A stretch of DNA of 64,000 bases from JABDJZ01 sp047619685 (GCA_047619685.1 JBLHLC010000004.1:87824-151823); one strand, 5' to 3'; positions 51,828 to 60,883 are shown, numbered from the stretch's first letter. A program made the numbers and translations. Notes: generated from the letters alone by a model not told the origin.

Positions 51828-53951
51828 ATGCCTGCTTACGATTCCAGACCCCGTCCAGGAAGCCCCTACCCGCTGGGCGCCACCTACGACGGAAAAGGCA
51901 TCAACTTCGCGCTCTACAGCCAGAACGCGGATGAGGTAGAGGTCGTCCTGTTTGACTCGCCGGTGGATTCGGAACCGACCGCCACGTTCTCGCTTCCCGA
52001 GCGAACGGGACCGGTCTGGCATGGCTACATCCCGGATCTGGTTCCGGGTCAGCTTTACGGTTACCGCGTCCACGGTCCCTACGAGCCCAACAATGGCCAT
52101 CGTTTCAACCCGAACAAGGTCCTCCTGGACCCCTACGCGCGTGCCATCGGGCGGCCCATGGTTCTGAACGAGACGGTGTTTGGCTACAAGCGGGACTCGC
52201 CTGAGAAGGACGCCTCCTTCAACCCGCGCGACAGCGCAGCCTCCGCGCCACTGGGCGGCGTGACGCGGGACGAGTACGACTGGACAGGCGAAATCAGGCC
52301 CAAAATCCCGTGGGACCAGACGGTTATCTACGAAACCCACATCAAGGGACTGACCAAACTCCACCCGGATGTCCCTTTCCATGAGCAGGGGACGTACCGC
52401 GGGCTCGCCCATCCGTCGGTCATTGCGCACCTGAAACGTCTGGGCGTCACCACGGTGCAGCTCCTGCCGGTGCATGCCAAGACCGTCGAGTCCCACCTCC
52501 AGGACCTCGGCCTGAGCAACTACTGGGGCTACGGCACACTGAGCTACTTCGCCCCCGAACCGGACTACGCCGCGGACCCCGACATGGCGGTCACCGAGTT
52601 CAGGGAGATGGTCCACCGGCTCCACAATGAAGGCCTGGAGGTCATCATTGACGTGGTCTACAACCATACTGGCGAAGGAAACCGCCTGGGCCCGACCCTT
52701 TCGTTCCGTGGGATAGACAACCGCGCATACTACAAGGAGAACCCGTCCAACCCTCGTTATCTGCTGGACTACACCGGCACGGGCAACACGCTGGACGCCG
52801 GCAATCCGCACGTCCTGCAACTGATCACGGACAGCCTGCGGTACTGGGTCCAGGAGATGCACGTGGACGGATTCCGTTTCGACCTGGCGGCCACCCTGGC
52901 CCGGGATCTCTTCGACATCGACATGCTATCGGCCTTCTTCAAGGTCATCCAGCAGGATCCCGTGCTGAGTCAGGTGAAACTGATTGCCGAGCCGTGGGAT
53001 GTGGGCCCTGGAGGCTACCAGGTGGGTTCATTCCCCTGGCAGTGGGCCGAATGGAACGGTCAGTATCGCGATACCGTCCGTCGTTTTTGGAGCGGGGACG
53101 GGGCCGTGCTCGGCGATTTTGCCACGCGCATCTCGGGCTCCAGTGACCTCTACAACAACTCTGGGCGCCGCCCTTTCGCCTCGATAAACTTCATCACCGC
53201 CCACGACGGTTTTACGCTTCGGGATCTGGTGACCTACGAGCGGAAGGCCAATGAGGCCAATGGCGAAAACAACCGGGACGGCACCGACGCCAACTACAGC
53301 ACCAACTGCGGCGTGGAAGGCCCGTCGGACGATCCGATTGTGCTGGGTTGTCGCCGGGACCGGATGCGGGCCCTTGCCGCGACGCTTTTCCTGTCCCAGG
53401 GCGTCCCCATGTTTCTTGGGGGCGACGAGTTGCGGCGTACCCAGGGTGGCAACAACAACGCGTACTGCCAGGACAACGAGATCAGCTGGTTTGACTGGGC
53501 CGCCGGCGACCGCGACTTCATCAAGCTTATTACCCAATTGACTGCCTTCCGGGCAGCGCACCCGACGTTTCGGCGGCATCGGTTCCTGACCGGCCAGCCC
53601 GACGACTCCGGGCATCGCGACGTGACGTGGTGGCATCCGACGGGTCGTTTCATGCAGCCCGACGACTGGGATCTCCCCGATGCGCAAACCATCGGAATGC
53701 TCCTCAGGGGGGACATCATGGAGGACCGAGATCCGGAGGGCCGCACGATCACCGACGACTCTTTCCTTATCTGTTACAACGCGAGTCTCCGCCCCGTGGA
53801 GTTTGCGATGCCGCCGCCCAAGGGCGGACGCCCCTCTACCTGGGAGGTGGTTCTCAGCTCGAACGCCTCTCCTGCTTCCGGCGTATTCGGACCGGCGGAG
53901 CGCCTGCGACTACCCGGCCTCGGTGTCACCGTGCTCCTGGCCAGAGATTAG
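51828..53951 (+). CDS. glgX: Glycogen debranching enzyme, GlgX type
   Basis: A 707-residue GH13 isoamylase-like enzyme that hydrolyses alpha-1,6 branches of phosphorylase-limited glycogen. CBM48 segment ATYDGKGINFALYSQNADEV; catalytic region MHVDGFRFDLAATLARDLF with the nucleophile, IAEPWDVGPGGYQVGSFPW with the acid, and ITAHDGFTLRDLVTYERKAN; ENNRDGTDANYSTNCG is typical of GlgX/TreX. The ATG at 51828 fits the family start. Its stop overlaps that of convergent malQ by 3 bases. Confidence 0.96.
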   Translation: MPAYDSRPRPGSPYPLGATYDGKGINFALYSQNADEVEVVLFDSPVDSEPTATFSLPERTGPVWHGYIPDLVPGQLYGYRVHGPYEPNNGHRFNPNKVLLDPYARAIGRPMVLNETVFGYKRDSPEKDASFNPRDSAASAPLGGVTRDEYDWTGEIRPKIPWDQTVIYETHIKGLTKLHPDVPFHEQGTYRGLAHPSVIAHLKRLGVTTVQLLPVHAKTVESHLQDLGLSNYWGYGTLSYFAPEPDYAADPDMAVTEFREMVHRLHNEGLEVIIDVVYNHTGEGNRLGPTLSFRGIDNRAYYKENPSNPRYLLDYTGTGNTLDAGNPHVLQLITDSLRYWVQEMHVDGFRFDLAATLARDLFDIDMLSAFFKVIQQDPVLSQVKLIAEPWDVGPGGYQVGSFPWQWAEWNGQYRDTVRRFWSGDGAVLGDFATRISGSSDLYNNSGRRPFASINFITAHDGFTLRDLVTYERKANEANGENNRDGTDANYSTNCGVEGPSDDPIVLGCRRDRMRALAATLFLSQGVPMFLGGDELRRTQGGNNNAYCQDNEISWFDWAAGDRDFIKLITQLTAFRAAHPTFRRHRFLTGQPDDSGHRDVTWWHPTGRFMQPDDWDLPDAQTIGMLLRGDIMEDRDPEGRTITDDSFLICYNASLRPVEFAMPPPKGGRPSTWEVVLSSNASPASGVFGPAERLRLPGLGVTVLLARD

Positions 53952-55468
53952 GCGCCGCGTCCGAAGAGGTCCGTCATGGCCTTCAGGCGGGAAGTATGCT
54001 CAGGCTGGATGGCCCCCGGCAACATGCGCCAACCCCAATTGCCCGCCGCGACGCCTGGCGTATTGACGCGCGCCTCGCTCCCTAGGCCCAGGAGATCCTG
54101 CATGGGCGTGACCACAATTCTGGCCACAGAACCCATGAGTGAACGGACGGCGCGCCAGTGTACATCGGCATCGTCCGTCACTTCCAGATACTCCCGGCAG
54201 TACGTGATGGCCCGCGCCGTGACCTCGGCGTCCTGGGTGCTTTGCGTGTTCATCCACCAGCCGGCGAACGTGTCGTTGTCGTGCGTCCCCGTATAGGCCA
54301 CCAGGTCTTCCTCGTAGTTGTGCGGCAGGAACGCGTTGTCGGCGCCGCTATCGAAAGCGAACTCCAGGATGGCCATGCCGGGATATTCGAAGCGCTTCAT
54401 CAACTTGGTCACGCCTTCGGTAATCACGCCTAGATTCTCGGCGATCACCGGCAACGGGCCCAGGTGCTCGGTGAGCGCATGGAAAAGTTCTGCCCCAGGG
54501 CCCTTGACCCACTGCCCTTTCACGGCCGTGGCCTCTGACGCAGGGACTTCCCAGAAGGCCTCGAAGCCCCTGAAATGGTCCAGCCGCACCAGATCGACCT
54601 GTTCCAGGATGCGAGCCATCCGCCGTTTCCACCAGTCGAAGCCGCTCTCTTCCATTCGATCCCATCGGTAGATCGGGTTGCCCCAGCGCTGACCGGTTTC
54701 GCTGAAATAGTCGGGGGGCACACCGGCCACGACCGTGGCCTTGCCGTCCACGTCCAGGTGGAAGAGCTCCGGCTGGGCCCAGACGTCCGCACTGTCCTGG
54801 GCCACGTAGATGGGAAGGTCACCAAAAATCCTGATGCCGCGCTGGTTGCAGTAGCGTTTCAGCGCCGACCACTGGCGCTCGAAAAGGAACTGCCAGAAGC
54901 GCCTGGCATCCACTCCCGCCCGGTTGTCCTCCAGGAATTTGGCTACCGCGTCCGGCTCACGCATGGCCAGCGGACGGGGCCAAGAAGTCCATTCCACACC
55001 ACCGTTTGCCTCCTTGATGGCGTCGAAAAGTGCGTAATCGGCCAACCAGGCTGCATGCCGACGGCAATAGACTTCGTAGTCCGCGTGCAAAATCGCAGAC
55101 TTGCCCTCCAGAAACCGGGCGTAGGCCTTGTGCAGAAGCGCCGTCTTGAAGGCGGTGACATTCGCAAAGTCCACCTGTTCTTCCGGGAAGGCCGGCACGC
55201 CTGCCAGATCGTCTTGGGCCAGCAGCCCATCCCGAACCAGGAGTTCGGGGCTGATCAGCATCACGTTGCCAGCGAACGTGGAGGGACTCGCGTAGGGCGA
55301 CTCGCCGTACCCAGTGGGGACCACGGGAAGTACCTGCCAGAGCGTTTGGCCGGAGGCCACAAGGAAATCTGCGAACTCATACGCCTTCGATCCCAAATCC
55401 CCAATCCCGAAAGGCCCTGGAAGAGAAGTGATATGAAGGAGAATGCCGCTTTGCCGCCGTTCACTCAT
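53948..55468 (-). CDS. malQ: 4-alpha-glucanotransferase (amylomaltase)
   Basis: A 506-residue GH77 enzyme that transfers maltodextrin segments between glucans. N-terminal SGILLHITSLPGPFGIGDLG; substrate region ARILEQVDLVRLDHFRGFEA with the nucleophile Asp; VIAENLGVITEGVTKLM with the acid Glu; VAYTGTHDNDTFAGW with the third carboxylate. ATG 55468 (MSERRQSGILLH) is the usual start; two ATGs further upstream would add up to 19 atypical residues. It works with GlgX and GlgB in glycogen turnover. No glycogen synthase or ADP-glucose pyrophosphorylase gene is present here. Confidence 0.95.
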   Translation of the reverse strand: MSERRQSGILLHITSLPGPFGIGDLGSKAYEFADFLVASGQTLWQVLPVVPTGYGESPYASPSTFAGNVMLISPELLVRDGLLAQDDLAGVPAFPEEQVDFANVTAFKTALLHKAYARFLEGKSAILHADYEVYCRRHAAWLADYALFDAIKEANGGVEWTSWPRPLAMREPDAVAKFLEDNRAGVDARRFWQFLFERQWSALKRYCNQRGIRIFGDLPIYVAQDSADVWAQPELFHLDVDGKATVVAGVPPDYFSETGQRWGNPIYRWDRMEESGFDWWKRRMARILEQVDLVRLDHFRGFEAFWEVPASEATAVKGQWVKGPGAELFHALTEHLGPLPVIAENLGVITEGVTKLMKRFEYPGMAILEFAFDSGADNAFLPHNYEEDLVAYTGTHDNDTFAGWWMNTQSTQDAEVTARAITYCREYLEVTDDADVHWRAVRSLMGSVARIVVTPMQDLLGLGSEARVNTPGVAAGNWGWRMLPGAIQPEHTSRLKAMTDLFGRGA

Positions 55469-55575
55469 CGCGCTGATATCTACTTGAATTTTCTGGCCGT
55501 CGAAGTTAGGGCTCATCCGTAACAACCTCTGCGAGGGGGCGTAGCAAAGCAGAAGATCATTGGTGAATAACGCTT

Positions 55576-56334
55576 ATGCAGGACGTACTTGCTGTTCTAG
55601 ACCCCGCTGACTATCGCTTTCTTGTCGGAGTAGTGGAGAGCAACGTCAATCTGGCCGACGATACGACCCTTCGACGGCTCGTAGACGTAGTCGAGGCAGA
55701 CGATACGCCGGAGCATCGCGGGGCCTTTGCGGACGCGTTCGAATCCCATTTTCGCTATCTGGGAAGCTCCGATGTGATGTGGGGGTTTCGCTACGCCACC
55801 GGTCAAGAGCCCGGTGTGTCGTTCAACGAGATCATCAACGACTCCGCGGGCGCACTCAAGGTAGCGAGGCCCAAGTTGGGCACGTCCAGGGAGCGCCTGG
55901 AGGAACTCGTCCACGAATACGCTACCAAACAGTTCGAAGACCTCTCGCCTGAGGAACAGCAGCAAATGTTGGAAGACCTTGGCGTGGAAAGGGACAAAGC
56001 CGCCGCGTTTCTGGCGCGTTCCGCGGGTAAACTGGCGCTGCCCCTGGCCTTCGAGGCGTTCAACTTTGTCATCGTCGAGGGCCTCATCAAGACCATCATC
56101 TTTGGGACCATCGCGAAGATTATTGGTCGGCAACTGACGGCGAAGCTGTTTTCCTTCCTTGTGGGCCGCCTTCCCTGGTGGATTACCTGGATTGGCCCGG
56201 CTGCCTGGACACTGTCCATCGGATGGACGGCCCTGGACATCCAGGGTCCCGCCATGCGGAAGACTATCCCGGTTGTCCTGTACCTGGGACTGGCGTCATT
56301 GCGCGAGCGGAATCGGCAGACCCAGCCCGCATAA
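55576..56334 (+). CDS. YaaW-like (UPF0174/DUF3944-type) protein
   Basis: A 252-residue protein with a helical N-terminal two-thirds (VLAVLDPADYRFLVGVVESN; ERLEELVHEYATKQFEDLSP) and a hydrophobic C-terminal region with possible membrane segments (KTIIFGTIAKIIGRQLTA; WWITWIGPAAWTLSIGWTAL). The ending MRKTIPVVLYLGLASLRERN resembles the tail of E. coli YaaW, and overall order fits that family, though similarity is judged by eye. Function unknown. Its 3' end overlaps the convergent PH-protein gene by 71 bp. Confidence 0.65.
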   Translation: MQDVLAVLDPADYRFLVGVVESNVNLADDTTLRRLVDVVEADDTPEHRGAFADAFESHFRYLGSSDVMWGFRYATGQEPGVSFNEIINDSAGALKVARPKLGTSRERLEELVHEYATKQFEDLSPEEQQQMLEDLGVERDKAAAFLARSAGKLALPLAFEAFNFVIVEGLIKTIIFGTIAKIIGRQLTAKLFSFLVGRLPWWITWIGPAAWTLSIGWTALDIQGPAMRKTIPVVLYLGLASLRERNRQTQPA

Positions 56335-57823
56335 TCTCCTGAAACCGGGCGTAGGCCCTCTCCAGAATGGCGCTGGCTATTTCTTCGGGCAGGTCGACCA
56401 CTTCCGCCGGCCTGATTGAACTCGCGCCAGCGGCGTCCAGGTAAAGAGACGCCAAACGCAGCCTTCGCTGAAACACAGACGCCGTTTGGTAGAACACCTG
56501 ACTCCTCTCGAGCGGGAGCAGCCACAGGTGCTGGTTTATGACCCCGCGCCGCACGTAGAGCCAGTGTTCGTCCTCGCCGTACCCCAGGTGTTTGTACCGG
56601 AGCACAGCGGCCACCAGCCCGAGCGGAAGTAGCGCCAGCAACCAGCCGCCCGGCGTCCAGAAGTACCACAGGCCTCCCGCCGCGACACTGATGACCACCG
56701 AGTAGCGTATGAATGCGCGGCGGATGGTGAGTATGGAAACGGGCTCGGTCTCAGGGATTCGGACTCCCAATGGGTCGGGATTTGGGAGACCCAACTGGAT
56801 CACGTTTGCTGCCCGCAGAACATCTTCCAGACGGCCAAAAGGCACTGCAACCTTGTGCCCGCGCTCTTTCACGTCGAACCCCATGGTCTGGACTTCCAGC
56901 CGATACCAGCCGAAATAGCGCATCACCGGGTTCGTCCGGATGATGAACGCCTGGACCTTACGGAGCGGAATGGTGCCCGTGTGCCTCGACAACAACCCTT
57001 GCCGATGGTGCAGCTTGGAGCCCTCCGCCGTCAGCGTGAATCCGTAGTACTTGTTCAGGTTGACCGCAATCCCGCTCACCCATGCAAACAGGAAGGCGAT
57101 GCTGACCGTGAGTCCGATGGCCAGCGCGGGCGAATCGGCGGCTGCTGCCCGGAGTCCATCGAACCTTCCCCGCGCCAACCAATTGATCATGGCCTCCGGG
57201 TCCGGCTCAACGTATTGGACGAGCGTGTAGAAGATCGCGATGTAGACTAGCGAGAACCGGAATACGCCGGAAAGGATGACCCGCGTGAGGTTCATCGCGA
57301 AGAGGGGCGCGGCCTTGGTCTCTGGGGCTGCCTCCGGCCCCGCAGCTGCCTCCGGCCCCGCGGCCGCGGCACCCTGCAGCCGCCGGATGGAGTCCCTGAC
57401 CCTGTGCGCCTCCGCGAGGGACACCACCTCCAGCACACCCTCCGCCGACGAAGACCCCGCCGTAAAAATGCTCACGCGTGCCGTGCCCGTCAGGCGTTGC
57501 AGGACGCTCTGCTCCACCTCGATATTCTGCACCCGATCGACCGGGATATTGCGCCGATTTACGGTCGTCACCCCGCTCCTGATTCTGATTTCGGTCGGCG
57601 AGATCGCGTACCGGAAGCGCATGTAGCGCACGATGGTCCACGGAAAAACCAGGACGCCGTAGACAATGGCTATTGAAAGGTTAAACCACGCGATCCCGTC
57701 GTCGGAATTGATGACCGGCAGGAGCAGCAAGAACATGGCGGGCAACGCCACCGTCAGGCGCTGCAACACCGTCCAGGGGTGGAGCCGACGCTCCTCAGCC
57801 GATGATCCGTCAGCCTCCGTCAC
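56264..57823 (-). CDS. YdbT-like membrane protein with three bacterial PH (bPH2) domains
   Basis: A 519-residue protein with three bPH2/DUF304 units, each preceded by paired transmembrane helices. Repeated core blocks are YAISPTEIRIRSGVTTVNRR near residue 72, FTLTAEGSKLHHRQGLLSRH near 275, and WLYVRRGVINQHLWLLPLER near 423, each followed by the helix motif VDRVQNIEVEQS / LRKVQAFIIRTNPV / LERSQVFYQTASVF. A Gly-Pro-Glu-Ala repeat linker lies near 150. The start GTG 57823 overlaps the upstream small PH gene (GTGA). YdbS/YdbT pairs have been tied to envelope stress and resistance in Bacillus; the role here is inferred. Confidence 0.88.
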   Translation of the reverse strand: MTEADGSSAEERRLHPWTVLQRLTVALPAMFLLLLPVINSDDGIAWFNLSIAIVYGVLVFPWTIVRYMRFRYAISPTEIRIRSGVTTVNRRNIPVDRVQNIEVEQSVLQRLTGTARVSIFTAGSSSAEGVLEVVSLAEAHRVRDSIRRLQGAAAAGPEAAAGPEAAPETKAAPLFAMNLTRVILSGVFRFSLVYIAIFYTLVQYVEPDPEAMINWLARGRFDGLRAAAADSPALAIGLTVSIAFLFAWVSGIAVNLNKYYGFTLTAEGSKLHHRQGLLSRHTGTIPLRKVQAFIIRTNPVMRYFGWYRLEVQTMGFDVKERGHKVAVPFGRLEDVLRAANVIQLGLPNPDPLGVRIPETEPVSILTIRRAFIRYSVVISVAAGGLWYFWTPGGWLLALLPLGLVAAVLRYKHLGYGEDEHWLYVRRGVINQHLWLLPLERSQVFYQTASVFQRRLRLASLYLDAAGASSIRPAEVVDLPEEIASAILERAYARFQEIMRAGSADSARAMTPVPGTGQPG

Positions 57824-58302
57824 ACCGGTTCGTCGGTGATGTAGAGCTTGATGCGGTCGCGCAGTTGCTGTGCCTCGTCGAAACGGAGGCCGGGGAGCAA
57901 CACCTGGCTGCTCCGTGTGCCCGCCGTGTGGACAATGAGATTGCCGAGCTCAAACTCACGCTCGATGATGTCCTGCGAGACGTCCATGTGCTGCACCCGG
58001 CGCAGCGGCACGATGGTCGTTACCCGGTTGAAGATGCCCCGCACCAGGCGAAGCTCCTCGTCATCCAACCGAAACGCCCAGAACCGGTACCGAAGGCCAG
58101 GGAGCAGCCATGTGGACAGCCCGAACACCAGCAGGACCAACCCCGTGGCCAGACCGAGCGGCAGGAAGCGCCCGTCGTCAAACAGGTTCGTCACATCGTA
58201 GGCCGCCGCGACAAGCGTCGCGACGGCCCCGGTGATGAGTAGTCTTATCCGCCAGACCTTCTGAATGGCAGGATCAAGCTTTCTGAGATCTGTCTGTTCG
58301 AT
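57820..58302 (-). CDS. YdbS-like bacterial PH-domain membrane protein, non-canonical start
   Basis: About 160 residues, with two transmembrane helices (RLLITGAVATLVAAAYDVTN; LGLATGLVLLVFGLSTWLLP) and one bPH2 domain (RFWAFRLDDEELRLVRGIFN; TTIVPLRRVQHMDVSQDIIE). It pairs with the larger PH protein and overlaps it by 4 bases. No ATG, GTG or TTG lies between the aquaporin stop (58307) and the first conserved residues. The closest candidate is ATC at 58302, giving (M)EQTDLRKLDPAIQ. A TTG at 58359 would overlap aquaporin by 53 bp and add a basic low-complexity tail. Start therefore uncertain; the coding call itself is firm. Confidence 0.8.
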   Translation of the reverse strand: MEQTDLRKLDPAIQKVWRIRLLITGAVATLVAAAYDVTNLFDDGRFLPLGLATGLVLLVFGLSTWLLPGLRYRFWAFRLDDEELRLVRGIFNRVTTIVPLRRVQHMDVSQDIIEREFELGNLIVHTAGTRSSQVLLPGLRFDEAQQLRDRIKLYITDEPV

Positions 58303-58306
58303 GCGC

Positions 58307-58942
58307 CTAGGAGCCGTTTTGGAGCTTGAAGACCACGGCTGCAGCTGCGCCGCCGGCAAATGGGCCGACCAGGTAGAGCCATGCGCCGGCGATGTGGCTT
58401 CCGTCGCCCACGATGAGATCCACAATAGCGGGGCCCACGCCAACTGCCGGATTGAAGGCGCCGCCGGAAATGTCACCGGCCGCAAAGGCGCCAACCATCA
58501 GGGTGAATCCAATGGCGAGTCCGAAGTAGGAATTACCCGCGGTGGTGTCTGCTGTGGCCGTGTTCAGGACGACCAGGGCCAGTGCAAATGTGAACAGGAA
58601 CTCGGCGATCAGAGCGGCGACCATGTTTCCTCCGGCCGGCGCAGGAACGACAAGGTGTCCACCAGTCAGGTGCATCGCGACAAAAGAAGCCACAATGGCC
58701 CCAAGAAGCTGGACGCCGATGTACTTGACCAGTTCGCTGGAATCCATTTTGCCACGCATGAACACGGCCAAAGAAACGGCCGGGTTGTAGTGCGCGCCGG
58801 AAATATGACCTCCCATGTAAACCATCACCATCAGGGCGCCACCGATCGCGATCGGTGCGAGCAGCGTGCCCGCGTGGACTACAAGGCCAATCGTGAGCAT
58901 CCAGAAGAACGTTCCGATGAACTCGGTAATGAGCTTATTCAT
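58307..58942 (-). CDS. Aquaporin/MIP-family channel
   Basis: A 211-residue, six-helix channel with two half-helix NPA motifs: HYNPAVSLAVFM near residue 52 and FNPAVGVGPAIVDL near 163. Length is short for GlpF and suits a water or small-solute aquaporin; the second motif is followed by Gly-Val-Gly rather than the Arg found in most aquaporins, so selectivity may differ and I do not name a solute. It lies 4 bp upstream of the small PH protein and 68 bp downstream of the CYTH gene, probably one operon. Confidence 0.93.
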   Translation of the reverse strand: MNKLITEFIGTFFWMLTIGLVVHAGTLLAPIAIGGALMVMVYMGGHISGAHYNPAVSLAVFMRGKMDSSELVKYIGVQLLGAIVASFVAMHLTGGHLVVPAPAGGNMVAALIAEFLFTFALALVVLNTATADTTAGNSYFGLAIGFTLMVGAFAAGDISGGAFNPAVGVGPAIVDLIVGDGSHIAGAWLYLVGPFAGGAAAAVVFKLQNGS

Positions 58943-59010
58943 TGCTGGTCGAGGAAGTTGTTGGGAGGGATCATGGCATCATACGCGCGGGCCTGCTGAA
59001 ACGCCAGAAG

Positions 59011-59529
59011 TCAGACCGCGCGCTCCAGAAGCATGTCGGAATAGCTGCGATCCACCAGGTCACCCGGCTGGATCCCAAACAAGGCCATGAACTCCCTGCA
59101 CTGTGCGTGCAGCCGATCCTCCGTGATCGAGCCGTCGGTGTCGATGGCCTCGATTTCCACGAACCGGCCTAGCGTTTCGACCTCGTCCAGGTGGACTTTT
59201 ACGTTTCCGGCAAACCAGATCTGCCGGGACTTGTCCACTACTACCAGGACGTCAAGACCGGCACGCAGGACTGCACCCAGTCCCGCGTCTGCCGGGACCT
59301 TCGCCAGCGTCACCTCAGAACGCTTGGGGCCTTCCTGATCCGGGCGACAATAATGAATGAGGGAATTTTCGATGGTCCCCTCACGCAGTTTCAGTCTTCC
59401 TTCCCTGGTGTGGAAGTACGTATCGATTTGGCGATCCGTACCCACGCAGCGGGCCCCTGTGGTTTCAAGGGCCTGCAGCACCGGCGCGTGATCCACGCAC
59501 CGAGCCTTGATTTCAATATTCAGCGGCAT
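59011..59529 (-). CDS. CYTH-domain protein (class IV adenylate cyclase-like)
   Basis: A 172-residue single-domain protein of the CYTH superfamily, whose members act on triphosphorylated substrates (class IV adenylate cyclase, triphosphatases). The N-terminal signature is NIEIKARC; basic and acidic tunnel residues recur in REGRLKLREG, ALIHYCRPDQ-like and GNVKVHLDEVETLGRFVEIE. ATG 59529 is chosen since the longer frame reaches back into the upstream gene. Substrate undecided: cyclase or triphosphatase. It starts 7 bp after the VKOR-DsbA stop. Confidence 0.88.
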   Translation of the reverse strand: MPLNIEIKARCVDHAPVLQALETTGARCVGTDRQIDTYFHTREGRLKLREGTIENSLIHYCRPDQEGPKRSEVTLAKVPADAGLGAVLRAGLDVLVVVDKSRQIWFAGNVKVHLDEVETLGRFVEIEAIDTDGSITEDRLHAQCREFMALFGIQPGDLVDRSYSDMLLERAV

Positions 59530-59536
59530 GGGCGGA

Positions 59537-60802
59537 CTACCGCCCGAGTTCGCGGTCCAAAACGGCGCGGATGAAGGGCGTATTGCGGTACGCACTCGCC
59601 TTCCGGCCGTTGATCCAGATCGTTGGTGTCTGATTCAGCCCCGTCTTCTGACCGGCTTCGACGTCAGACACTACCCGTGCGCGCGTTTCCGGCGCGGCCA
59701 GGCAGGCCTCAAACTCGTCCATTGGGTAACCCAGGTCCTCGGCTACGCTCCGGAAGAGCGACGGGCCCAACTGCACCTGTTGGCGAAAGAGTTCGTCGTG
59801 ATATTCCCAGAAATCGCCGAACTGCTGCGAGCAGACGGCAGCCGCTGCGGCAGGTCCCGCCTGGCCGTGCAGCTGGCTCTGCATATTGTCGTTGTAGTTG
59901 ATGTCCAGCGGGTAGTTCATGTACCGGAGCGAGACCACGTCCCGGTACTCGAAGAGCGCCGTGCGGAGGTGGAATGCCGATTCCCGACACGCCGGGCACT
60001 GGAAATCCGCAAACTCCACGATCTGGACGGCCGCGTCGGGATTGCCCCAGACCGCTGCATTCTGGTCCGTGTCGATTTCGATGGGCGTCTGCCTGAAGTG
60101 GGCGGTCATGGCCAACTCCTGATTCCAGTTCGCGTCAACCCCGGCGAGAGTGTCGGCCTGGCGCTTCATGCCCAGCCATCCGAGACCGAACACCACCACA
60201 AACAGGAGTCCCCATAGCTTGATATTCGGGTCGAACTTGAGCGTGGATTCCTTGCCCATCACCCCGTTCAGCCAGCCGCTGATCAAACCGCCCCATTTGC
60301 CTGGGCTACCGAATCCGATGGACGCGGGGAGAGCGAACAGCAGGCCGAGATTGGCTACGTACATGCCGACGCACACCAGACATAACACGCCCAATTGGGT
60401 CAGATGGTAGGCCTTCACGAGGGAAAACACCACCGAGCCCAGTGCCAGCAGGAAGGAAAGACTTATCCAGCCAGATGCGGACACACGATCCTTCGCCATC
60501 GTGCCCCACAGCGCGGACAGGCCCGCGAAGGCGTAAAACAAGAACCCCCACCAGGCCACCGGGATGCCGAACAGGTTGGCGTAGCTGGAGGAGTGCGCCA
60601 AGTCGCAATTGACGAAATCGTTGATCGAACAGCCGCTGGCCTCGACGATCCCCGCCGTCTGGATCTTGAACGTGAGCCTGGTGGCGTAAGCCGCGAGGGC
60701 CAAACCTACCCCGGAAAAGGCTACGGCGATCCAGAGAGCCGTTCTGTTGAACTCGGGTTGCTCGACGCGTGCAGAGCGGCGACGCTGGGATTTCTGGGCC
60801 AT
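59537..60802 (-). CDS. VKOR-DsbA fusion disulfide-bond enzyme
   Basis: A 421-residue membrane protein joining vitamin K epoxide reductase and thioredoxin-like halves. The VKOR part (~20-200) has the two cysteine pairs, CSINDFVNCDLAHSSSYANL and CLVC in helix 4, with four to five transmembrane helices. The periplasmic C-terminal half (~235-421) is DsbA/thioredoxin_4-like with the active site FQCPACRESAF and a cis-Pro region QTPTIWINGRKAS. Quinone-linked reoxidation of the Trx half by VKOR would make disulfides in envelope proteins. ATG 60802 (MAQKSQRRRSARVEQ) begins the cytoplasmic basic tail; the longer frame lacks support. It heads the operon-like run towards CYTH, aquaporin and PH genes. Confidence 0.93.
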   Translation of the reverse strand: MAQKSQRRRSARVEQPEFNRTALWIAVAFSGVGLALAAYATRLTFKIQTAGIVEASGCSINDFVNCDLAHSSSYANLFGIPVAWWGFLFYAFAGLSALWGTMAKDRVSASGWISLSFLLALGSVVFSLVKAYHLTQLGVLCLVCVGMYVANLGLLFALPASIGFGSPGKWGGLISGWLNGVMGKESTLKFDPNIKLWGLLFVVVFGLGWLGMKRQADTLAGVDANWNQELAMTAHFRQTPIEIDTDQNAAVWGNPDAAVQIVEFADFQCPACRESAFHLRTALFEYRDVVSLRYMNYPLDINYNDNMQSQLHGQAGPAAAAAVCSQQFGDFWEYHDELFRQQVQLGPSLFRSVAEDLGYPMDEFEACLAAPETRARVVSDVEAGQKTGLNQTPTIWINGRKASAYRNTPFIRAVLDRELGR

Positions 60803-60883
60803 TGTTAGTTGGTCGTTTCGGTCAAAGGGTAAAGGCGCTTGATCCGCGGCCAACCCGAGGTCTGCGGGGAGGTTTCCTTGCGG

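Noticed and set aside
51702..52862. 386-residue minus-strand frame opposite the 5' half of glgX
   Set aside because: glgX CBM48 and GH13 motifs are on the plus strand and the divergent glgB start lies inside this frame.
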